64,000 nt of DNA from Lewinella sp. LCG006 (GTDB lineage: Bacteria; Bacteroidota; Bacteroidia; Chitinophagales; Saprospiraceae). Every line of letters starts with the position of its first letter. The stretch's first letter is position 1. The DNA is taken from NCBI RefSeq assembly GCF_040784935.1, contig NZ_CP160680.1, positions 5,499,802 through 5,563,801 of the forward strand. Reading direction: 5' to 3'. The notes under the pieces were generated by a model that saw only the letters and a program-made list of their open reading frames with translations, did not search any database and was not told the DNA's origin. This document shows positions 8,851 through 16,267 of the stretch, piece by piece. The position numbers and the translations under genes are program-made.

Positions 8851-10443
8851 TTATTCAAGAGGTCCCTCAATAGCAGGTCTCAGGTTAGGAATGCGTACTT
8901 CATTCAAGTACCACGAAAAGCAATAGCCTTGCTGTCCTTGGTATTCTATCAAGCACCAACTTCCAAATATTAATTCATCACCAACCGTCATGAACTCTGG
9001 CGCGCTTGCCATATCTATGACGGTCACTGTTTCGTCATTAGCAATTTTTTGAATGATAGGAGCATTCAGTGCAGGCGATGATCGAAGATTTAAATGACCA
9101 CCTTCTTTAGTGATGACCTTGTCTTCGTAAGGAAGGTTGTTGAAAGAAAATTCGTAGAGTGAAATTGGCAACGTCCACATATAGTAGTTTCCACTGCTAC
9201 CCATTTGAGTAACGTAGCCTACTTTATCATTATAGCTTATTTTACACCAGTATCGGTTATCGCTATCGGAAGAATAGCAATCGTAGATTTTTACAACTAC
9301 CCCCTGAGGAATCGTACCAATTGACTTGGCGGACAAAGAAGGTTTTTGGCGCACGGTCAGATTGAGGGTCTTTATAATCCCAACTTCTTCTATTTCATCA
9401 TTACTAGTGAAAGCAAAAATGCTGGTAAGTGTTAGGATAAAGAGGAAAGCTCCGGCTCCAAAAATCCATTTCTTGTTCCTGGAAACGGGTAGGTATTTAC
9501 GCCATAATTGAAAATCATATGTTTTTGAATAAGCTCGCGATAGTCGCGAAGAAGGGACTGAAAGGGTGGTAAATGCCACAAAAGACACTGTCGCAGAAGT
9601 ATCCAATATTTCCCGCTTATATTGTTGATAGGCATTTTGTAGGTCTACTGCTTTCAACTCATTAGCAAAGCGAAATTCTAATTCTTTTTCGAGTTGATGC
9701 TGACTTATCCATTCTTCAATAGCAAGCCCAATGGCACCAAGTACTGTAAGCACTGCGTAATTCAACCATTCAGGATTATTGAAGCTCCATATGTAGAAAA
9801 TAATCGCTAAGAACAGAAGTAGCGTTACCTCGATAAACATCAAAGTGAGATTTCTATTTCGAGGTTGAATCAATATAAGGAGAGGTTCAAAAACCACGCT
9901 TTCCCCACGACTCATTGGATCGAATATTTGTCGCTTGGCGTGCATTCTTCGGATTTGCCAGTATCGCCAGAAACCCAAAATAATAACCCCCGAGCTAAGG
10001 AAAAAGGGAAAGTTGGAGAATACCTCACTTATAGAATCCACTCCATCTGCGATACTAGGAGGAATAAAATTAACAATCACCCCTCCAAATTGAATGAAAA
10101 ACACACCTACATACCAGACGGCAAGGGCGAAATAGTATCTTATTCCGTTACCTTTATTGAAATATTCATACCAAAATGTTTCGGGTGGTGTAAGTTCGTG
10201 CATTTGGTAAGTTCCATCTAGGATAAAGCGAATCCATAGTGCTGCAAATAGGAGTCCCACTAGCGAAAAAGTCATACTTCCAATCCGCTTACGCAGGAAA
10301 ATCCTTATGCTCAACGGTATTGCGCTTAGAAGTTTGACTATAAAAAGGTTAATGAGCCCTAGAAATGTGTAGCGAGATTCTGCTCCTCTTGTTGCAGAAG
10401 AAGAGATGCTCCCGTAGGCGTAATTGGATTGTTGCGGTTTCAT
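8851..10443 (-). CDS. Multi-pass membrane protein with two C-terminal SH3-like domains
   Basis: The ATGA overlap with the upstream coupling protein gene (stop at 10440, start at 10443) implies translational coupling. The 530 residues show membrane segments at about 53-70, 98-128, 147-160, 196-215, 222-240 and 342-360. Two bacterial SH3 repeats follow: residues ~375-430 ('LTVRQKPSLSAKSIGTIPQG') and ~455-515 ('LNLRSSPALNAPIIQKIAND'). SH3 repeats of this kind bind cell wall or proteins. Next to a VirD4/TraG-like ATPase it may help seat the coupling protein at the envelope, but this role is inferred from position only. Confidence 0.75.
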   Translation of the reverse strand: MKPQQSNYAYGSISSSATRGAESRYTFLGLINLFIVKLLSAIPLSIRIFLRKRIGSMTFSLVGLLFAALWIRFILDGTYQMHELTPPETFWYEYFNKGNGIRYYFALAVWYVGVFFIQFGGVIVNFIPPSIADGVDSISEVFSNFPFFLSSGVIILGFWRYWQIRRMHAKRQIFDPMSRGESVVFEPLLILIQPRNRNLTLMFIEVTLLLFLAIIFYIWSFNNPEWLNYAVLTVLGAIGLAIEEWISQHQLEKELEFRFANELKAVDLQNAYQQYKREILDTSATVSFVAFTTLSVPSSRLSRAYSKTYDFQLWRKYLPVSRNKKWIFGAGAFLFILTLTSIFAFTSNDEIEEVGIIKTLNLTVRQKPSLSAKSIGTIPQGVVVKIYDCYSSDSDNRYWCKISYNDKVGYVTQMGSSGNYYMWTLPISLYEFSFNNLPYEDKVITKEGGHLNLRSSPALNAPIIQKIANDETVTVIDMASAPEFMTVGDELIFGSWCLIEYQGQQGYCFSWYLNEVRIPNLRPAIEGPLE

Positions 10444-12137
10444 ATTTTGAAGTTTTGATCGAATTCAGTTTTAATGAAATTTTTCCCGTTACTCCATAGC
10501 TTACCAGCTACAGTAATGATACCTTCTACTTGGCAGCGGTTCTCTTCGCCGCCACCTTTCAGGATGGTGAACTGCTGAGGTTCAATTTGGTAATGGAGAG
10601 ACTCGCTCATGGTGGTGGAGCCAGACACACTCTCCGCATTTGTATTGGTACTGGTGCTCGTGCGGAAAGTCTTTCCGATAGTTTCAGCAGCCCAGTTGTT
10701 CGTTACGGAATCGTTATTGCCGTGAAAAATTTTGGTGGCTAGGTTTCCCAAAAGGGAGTTGACTTTATCCTTGGGGTTCGTCCCACCAATGGCAGCGTAA
10801 TAGTTCGAAATATTTTGTGTGATCAGCACCGTACAAGCTCGCGAGGAGCGTGCAGTGGTTTGAAAGCGGGCATCGTGCTCATTAAGGAAGTATTGTGCCT
10901 CATCAATCCACATGAAAACTGGAAGTGGGTGTTCCTTTACATCACGACGTTCGATTGCTTCCTGCCACAGTTTCTTGTAAATGGCTTGTGCATAGACCCC
11001 CGCTATCAAATATTCCTTGACGGGGAAATTGATAATTATGATTTTTCCGGCGGTATATGTTTGCTCAGGTCTTAATCTTTGGCTAAGCCCCTCGGTAAAA
11101 TGTTTGCGTAAAATGCCCCGCATAAAAGGCTCAACTAAACCAAAGAAAGATTCTTCAACAATAGCTTTGGTCTTATCTGCTATGCGTGGGTAGGTAATCA
11201 AGAAATAGTCTTGTACGAATCCATAAAGTTCTTGCTCTTCGTCAGACTTCTTCCTTCTGTAGGCTTTTGTTAGGCACGTAAGACAATAGTTATGGTTGAC
11301 CCAAGCAGCGATTCTTGTGCGATTCTCAGTTTGTTGTTCTTCTGATAAATGCTTGTCAGATAAACTACGTTGTAGCTGAACATAATCTTGAGCCTCTTGC
11401 CCAGAAAGTAAAGCAATCAATAATTTGCGCATATTGAAAATGCTTATCTCTTCTTCGGCTAGTTTGAGCAAATCAATCACATTACTAATACAGCGTCGAA
11501 GTGCATTATCCCAGAAACGTTCGCTATTAGCCCCTCCGCCGCCAGAGAAACTTTGCCCCATTTCGTAAATACTCATTATAAGATTTACGAGATTCAAGGT
11601 TTCTGCTTGTTTGTCCTTGTTTCGGGTGTTCTCATATTGAAGTGGATTAAAGCTAAAATCCTTCCCTGCTTCAAATATGACCAAGTCATCTAATCGACCC
11701 GTAAGAAAGGCATATCTCTTCCATTCGTTTACTTCGTCGATTTTACCGGTGAGTACAATCCCTCCAAAACCGCTTTTTAGAAAAGTGAGAGCTAATGTCC
11801 GGCCACTACCTGAGCTTTTACCGGAACCAATACCACCAAAAATTTGTACGCCACGCACAGCATCACGCAAGCGCCAAAGATTTTCTAGATCGTAGGTTAA
11901 GTTACCCTCAATATTAAACCGTAGAAGAGGTGTGTCGAGATCAGTAATCCGATTACTCCAATCGGTAATCCCACCAGATGGTGTTGGGCGTGATGAGTCT
12001 TCGCCCTGCATCCGCTGATACAGCTCGTTAATGGAAAGCGGCTCTTGGTTTTCAGAGCCATTCCCCTCCTCATTTGACTCATAGTCCGGTATTTTGCGAT
12101 CCATACGATTGCGTGAGCGTTCATTTTTGTCTTTCAT
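10440..12137 (-). CDS. Type IV coupling protein (VirD4/TraG/TraD-like ATPase)
   Basis: The 565-residue ATPase has Walker A 'GGIGSGKS' at residues 101-108 and Walker B 'WIDEAQ' at 410-415. The latter is followed by 'FQTTARSSRACTVLITQNIS', the sensor region typical of TraG/TraD family DNA pumps, and a TraM-recognition-like C-terminus. It lacks the N-terminal transmembrane helices of VirD4; the overlapping downstream membrane protein might supply the anchor. With the MobF relaxase at 16268 it makes a minimal mobilization set: relaxase plus coupling protein without visible channel genes. Confidence 0.88.
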   Translation of the reverse strand: MKDKNERSRNRMDRKIPDYESNEEGNGSENQEPLSINELYQRMQGEDSSRPTPSGGITDWSNRITDLDTPLLRFNIEGNLTYDLENLWRLRDAVRGVQIFGGIGSGKSSGSGRTLALTFLKSGFGGIVLTGKIDEVNEWKRYAFLTGRLDDLVIFEAGKDFSFNPLQYENTRNKDKQAETLNLVNLIMSIYEMGQSFSGGGGANSERFWDNALRRCISNVIDLLKLAEEEISIFNMRKLLIALLSGQEAQDYVQLQRSLSDKHLSEEQQTENRTRIAAWVNHNYCLTCLTKAYRRKKSDEEQELYGFVQDYFLITYPRIADKTKAIVEESFFGLVEPFMRGILRKHFTEGLSQRLRPEQTYTAGKIIIINFPVKEYLIAGVYAQAIYKKLWQEAIERRDVKEHPLPVFMWIDEAQYFLNEHDARFQTTARSSRACTVLITQNISNYYAAIGGTNPKDKVNSLLGNLATKIFHGNNDSVTNNWAAETIGKTFRTSTSTNTNAESVSGSTTMSESLHYQIEPQQFTILKGGGEENRCQVEGIITVAGKLWSNGKNFIKTEFDQNFKI

Positions 12138-12271
12138 AAGTATTGAGTTTTGCGATAGAACTTCCAGCTAATCAGCGTACTGATTAGTGTGAAATATCCG
12201 GTGAATAGTGATTGAATGTGTCCTGTGAAATGCTGCTGATTACTCAGGCTTCCACAGCAAGGCTAGATTAG

Positions 12272-13051
12272 TTATTCCATTGTTGGTCCGTCTTTAGGCG
12301 GTGTATAGGTAATACCTTTTTGCGGGGGCGAGCTTGTTTCAGAAGCATACGTGCTGCCATAGCCAGGGTAGTCAGAGCTATCTAACTCAAGCGTGGTTTC
12401 TAGTGTTTCTCTCCCCCCTTCTGGTTCTTTAACCGTCGATGGTGCCCCGTACCCTGGAAACTTGTCTATGTCGGTAATTTTTTCGGCAGCTTTGGCTTCT
12501 CGATCCTGAAACTCGCCTTTCGTCTGTATGTCCTCTTTCCCATCTATTCCTGCCTTTGCCTCTCCTCTTTGAGCTTGAAATTGTTGTTGGGCAGACGGAA
12601 TAGGAGTCCCTGCCTCCTGTGTGAATTCCTGTTGGATTGTATTTTCTTGATTTTGTCCAACTTGGGGCTGTTGCTCTTGCTGTTTTAGCCATTGATACTT
12701 CGGGGAAGTATCCACACGTTTCCTTGCCTCCTCTTGAAGAGCAGGTTCCCTGTAGAAGTAGTTTTCAAGCGCTTCTTCCTTGACGTTGGTGAAGGCTTCG
12801 CGAATTGCATCGTTTTCAACTTGGTTTCGACTTTCAAGAAGGTCATTCCTCTGATGTTTGTGCTTTTCTGGGTCATATATAGGAACCATCGCCCAGTTCC
12901 TGTCCAATTCTGTTATTCTGCTCGAATATGTCTTATTGGCTTCAATGACATCGGGATGAGATTTTCGTGCATCTTCAATCATGCTCGTCCTGCATTGATC
13001 AAGGTAATCCGTATACCTGCTATACTCTTCTTCGAAAGCTTCCTTGTCCAT
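12272..13051 (-). CDS. Hypothetical hydrophilic protein with PGYG motifs
   Basis: In this 259-residue protein residues 1-130 are highly charged helix ('EEEYSRYTDYLDQCR'), probably coiled coil. Residues 130-259 are Gln/Glu/Gly-rich and disordered, with two 'PGYG' motifs ('KFPGYGAPS', 'DYPGYGSTY'). No family is recognised. It lies 134 bp upstream of the coupling protein gene on the same strand and diverges from the gene at 13106. A role as an accessory mobilization protein is possible but unproven. The small gene at 26388 also carries an FPG...PGYE tail. Confidence 0.6.
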   Translation of the reverse strand: MDKEAFEEEYSRYTDYLDQCRTSMIEDARKSHPDVIEANKTYSSRITELDRNWAMVPIYDPEKHKHQRNDLLESRNQVENDAIREAFTNVKEEALENYFYREPALQEEARKRVDTSPKYQWLKQQEQQPQVGQNQENTIQQEFTQEAGTPIPSAQQQFQAQRGEAKAGIDGKEDIQTKGEFQDREAKAAEKITDIDKFPGYGAPSTVKEPEGGRETLETTLELDSSDYPGYGSTYASETSSPPQKGITYTPPKDGPTME

Positions 13052-13105
13052 ACTTGCAATAGTTTTAAAGGTTATGAGATAATCTAAAGAGAAAGGTTAT
13101 GTACA

Positions 13106-13432
13106 ATGATCGATTATGAAACCTATACTTACCAGACTCCTGAAAAAGACCGTAGAAGGATGTCTGAACCTAGAGCGCTTCCAGAATTCGCGGAAGAAGC
13201 GGCCAGTATCATTACAGATTATACCAGAAGGTATAAACCTCAAATCTTGCCAATAGCGGCAAATGAAGGCCTTATTCGTGACCTTCTAGCCTACGAAAGA
13301 ATGACCAAAAGAAAACTTCGACCTGAGGCTAGAGATTACTGGGTCAAGGTTTATCTCCTTTTGATTGATCGGGATTTTGAATACGAAAAAGAACTTATGG
13401 AAGCAGAATCTGTTAGTGTGGAAACACACTAA
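13106..13432 (+). CDS. Hypothetical protein, divergent from the mobilization operon
   Basis: The 108-residue soluble helical protein contains 'AASIITDYTRRYKPQILPIA' and an acidic end. The start at 13106 is 54 bp from the divergent start at 13051, so the two share a promoter region. No DNA-binding motif is obvious. The position and size would suit a regulator, but nothing in the sequence proves it. Confidence 0.55.
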   Translation: MIDYETYTYQTPEKDRRRMSEPRALPEFAEEAASIITDYTRRYKPQILPIAANEGLIRDLLAYERMTKRKLRPEARDYWVKVYLLLIDRDFEYEKELMEAESVSVETH

Positions 13433-13577
13433 TTTTATGAGTAGGGATTTTCTGTGGTCGTGGTATCTGTCCATTGGTGAGGTAATGTTTTGGTGGTTAT
13501 TAATTTGTTGTTATTAGGATGGCAAGAGAATTCAAAATTATTCTTGTACTAGGTCTAAGATTATTTCATTAGCCTCT

Positions 13578-13901
13578 TTAGCCTGTCTGGCATAAATCTT
13601 TATTTCTGACTCTTCCGATTGAATTTTCATATTCTCCAAGTTGAAGGCTTCCCAATAGTGAAATGACACTCTTTAATAGAATTAAGACAATTGCTGTATA
13701 AAGGATCAGCGTTTTTGCAAGCGTATTCTTTGGTTGCTTTCCTGTAGTAACATCTCGATGCTCGCTTAAAACTGTTGGGTGGTACATTACAGATCGCAAG
13801 CCCCAACGAATCCATATGTTCAGGAGAACTTTTCCAATGGACCAAGTAATTACGATGGCGAAAGCAAAGCCTAGAATGAACATAGCAAGCAATAATTTCA
13901 T
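13578..13901 (-). CDS. Small two-helix membrane protein
   Basis: The 107-residue protein has hydrophobic segments at residues 2-30 ('LLLAMFILGFAFAIVITWSI') and ~68-88 ('LILYTAIVLILLKSVISLL'), joined by a charged loop. No family is recognised. It is transcribed away from the candidate effector gene at 14077, with 175 bp of AT-rich sequence between the two starts. Confidence 0.5.
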   Translation of the reverse strand: MKLLLAMFILGFAFAIVITWSIGKVLLNIWIRWGLRSVMYHPTVLSEHRDVTTGKQPKNTLAKTLILYTAIVLILLKSVISLLGSLQLGEYENSIGRVRNKDLCQTG

Positions 13902-14076
13902 GGCAAGAATTTTTTAAACTCTAATAATGCCCAATAAATCCTTTGTTAAATGTCTCATGCGAAGATGATGATTTTGTTTTTCGGTGCATTATAAAAACAT
14001 GATTAGTTTTTCGGCTATTTTTTATTAAAAGCTGAAGTTTATCTGTACTTTTTCTACTTTTAGGAAAAACTCTGCA

Positions 14077-15582
14077 ATGGCAAAAGACACTGGTCGGTAC
14101 ACTATAAATGCCTTAGATGCATACGTTATTAGTGGTTTTATTCGCAAGTACTATTCAATTCCTTTTGATAAGCCTCTAACTAAGGAGCACGTAATAAATG
14201 CTGCTGAATCTGCCAGAGTCGATCCAGTAACTCTCGGGAAATATTGTGGTGTACATATGGAGGAGGTTCGAGTAGCCCGCACTACGCTAGATAAAATCGT
14301 AAGATTTTTCTCAAAAAAGCAGTTTGAAACCTGGGGCGAAGTAAGTGAGATTGTTAACGATACTGTACTCAATCAAAATATTCCCTATGGCTATAATTTG
14401 CCAGAGGAAAAATTCTTCACTATACTTTCTAAAGGAAAGTCTGTACTAGCAAAAATCTTTCCTGACATAAAAATCGAAGATAGCTCTCATTTAGATGGGG
14501 ATAAGGGAAAGATTACAAGACATAATGGAAATATCAAACAATATCTAAATACGCTTTGGTATGCTTACTTTTACTATCCTTACGGTAGAAGATATGGGCA
14601 AATAATAAGAACCGTTATTCATATTGGAGATTCCCCCGAAAAAGTTAATACGTATTCACCTTCCAATCCTAAATTGGATGATTTTTTTGGAAGTGTTGCT
14701 TTTGATAAAGGTGAAATGGTTTTGAACTACAATATGACAACCAGGGCAAATGGTAGAAGATGGCTGCATCTTAAACAATACGTTCATGGGGGAGATAACA
14801 TACCCGAAGTTACCCTAGGAGAATACCTCAATGTAGGAAATGGCGGCTTTGGGTTGCATAATATTCGCCTTATCATGGAGCTTCAGGCAGTAGATTGTCA
14901 ATCGCCAGAAGGATACGAACCGAAGATTTACCATGAAGGTGACCCAGATTTTCATAGACTACCAAATTCGTATAAAAGATATTTAAGATTTCAAAGGGAC
15001 AACTATAGAGAAATTTCAACGCGTGGCACATATACGTTGGATGATTTAGAACAAGTTGTTCAGAGAGAAAAGAAAAACAGATTTTATAGTAAAGATATCC
15101 GCCTAACCAAAAAATTCCAAGTATATATTTCATTTCCTAGATACAGCTTGCCAGAAGATGAATATAAAATATACCATTCGGCCTTAACCGAATTGAAGGA
15201 TCACTGGGAAGAAAAGTATCCCTTGGAAATTATGGAATATTGTCTTAAAAAGCCTTCAACACAAACCTCAGATAGATTTCATTTCATTAGCGACAAAATA
15301 TTAGAAGCAGATATATTTATTGGGCTTTTCTATAATAATGGATCTATTTCTGTATCCGAAATTACAATCGCAGCCGAGCAAGGGAAATATTCCTTTGGCT
15401 TTTATTCAGACGATACCTCATTTATTCCTCAGATTTTCACAAGTCAGTGGCCTCAACATGTTTGCTTTTTTTGGGAATATAAGGAATTGAAGGATGCAAT
15501 AAATTATCTGAAGGATGATTTTGTCATTACCCATTTAGCTAAGAACATAGATCACTACAATAATATTACAGAATCGGAGTAG
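14077..15582 (+). CDS. Candidate effector protein with C-terminal deoxyribosyltransferase/TIR-like domain
   Basis: This 501-residue protein matches no family I can name. Residues ~30-85 look like a helix-turn-helix ('TKEHVINAAESARVDPVTL' and following helices). Residues ~150-300 are beta-rich with several aromatic strands. The C-terminal ~130 residues have the layout of a nucleoside 2-deoxyribosyltransferase-like or TIR-like fold: a first strand 'KFQVYISFPRYS', then 'EADIFIGLFYNNGSISVSEI' with an acidic residue leading the next helix ('SEITIAAEQGK'), then 'CFFWEYKELKDAINYL'. Such domains cleave N-glycosidic bonds of nucleotides or NAD in several bacterial immune systems. The gene is AT-rich relative to its neighbours and sits alone inside the mobile region. 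Confidence 0.55.
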   Translation: MAKDTGRYTINALDAYVISGFIRKYYSIPFDKPLTKEHVINAAESARVDPVTLGKYCGVHMEEVRVARTTLDKIVRFFSKKQFETWGEVSEIVNDTVLNQNIPYGYNLPEEKFFTILSKGKSVLAKIFPDIKIEDSSHLDGDKGKITRHNGNIKQYLNTLWYAYFYYPYGRRYGQIIRTVIHIGDSPEKVNTYSPSNPKLDDFFGSVAFDKGEMVLNYNMTTRANGRRWLHLKQYVHGGDNIPEVTLGEYLNVGNGGFGLHNIRLIMELQAVDCQSPEGYEPKIYHEGDPDFHRLPNSYKRYLRFQRDNYREISTRGTYTLDDLEQVVQREKKNRFYSKDIRLTKKFQVYISFPRYSLPEDEYKIYHSALTELKDHWEEKYPLEIMEYCLKKPSTQTSDRFHFISDKILEADIFIGLFYNNGSISVSEITIAAEQGKYSFGFYSDDTSFIPQIFTSQWPQHVCFFWEYKELKDAINYLKDDFVITHLAKNIDHYNNITESE

Positions 15583-15934
15583 GATCCTTCCTCTGGTCAA
15601 TGATATATGCACTGTACTTTGGAGAGAATGATATCTCTGCATCAGGAAACCCTACATTTAATTGAGCTGGTACCTCCTCAGGCTTCTCTGGAAAATCGCT
15701 ATGATAGATTTTTTCAAAAGCTACTACTCCAAATTCCATTGTGTCATACATTTGGTTTAGTGCGTGCCAACGTGGTTGGAATTTAAAAAGCTCTCTGTAA
15801 TAGGTATGCATATTAGGGGTTTTAACATCATCAATAGAGTCACAAATTCTGATAATATTCAGGTCGCCTGTAGCAAAACGATTGACCTTTCTTTCAAACT
15901 CTTTACTAAGTCTAAATCCATTATTATTTTTCAT
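15566..15934 (-). CDS. Hypothetical protein converging on the candidate effector
   Basis: This 122-residue protein is encoded tail to tail with the effector candidate, and the two coding ends overlap by 17 bp. It is soluble, with 'FKFQPRWHALNQMYDTMEFG' in the middle and a C-terminal 'FSPKYSAYIIDQRKDPTPIL'. No family is recognised. Tight convergent packing could mean mutual transcriptional interference or a functional pair (effector and modulator). Neither is shown by the sequence. Confidence 0.5.
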   Translation of the reverse strand: MKNNNGFRLSKEFERKVNRFATGDLNIIRICDSIDDVKTPNMHTYYRELFKFQPRWHALNQMYDTMEFGVVAFEKIYHSDFPEKPEEVPAQLNVGFPDAEISFSPKYSAYIIDQRKDPTPIL

Positions 15935-16267
15935 ATTCTTTTGCTCCTAAAGGCTTTCTATCAGGTTCTGTCTTATACGTCAACAAGAAAACTCTGGAAA
16001 ACTCATCACCCCTCTCCACTAAAGGTTGTATTCGCAAAAATACCCCCCTATCCTTGTCTTAAGATTTGGCTTAGACGAGACGTCTGCACTTCATTTTTAC
16101 TGCCATTGATCGTTAAGTTCAAATCTTCATTGTGACCTGATTTGATGCTTCAGCCTGTTTGTTTCCACGGCTTCGCTTAATCATCCGGTCGCCTTACTCA
16201 GTAGTTACTGCGTATTTCATTTGAACTCAACGATACCATTATTGACATCGACTAAAGCCATTTTCGT
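15935..16267. other. Candidate origin of transfer (oriT) region upstream of the relaxase
   Basis: This 333-bp non-coding stretch lies directly in front of the MobF relaxase, where oriT is usually found. It holds two clear inverted repeats. One is a 16-bp pair with 15 matches at 16109-16124 and 16219-16234, arms reading ATCGTTAAGTTCAAAT and ATTTGAACTCAACGAT. The other is a short bulged hairpin at 16056-16063/16070-16076 (GTCTTAAG / CTTAGAC). A palindrome AGACGTCT lies at 16078-16085. The nic site itself cannot be assigned by eye. Confidence 0.5.
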
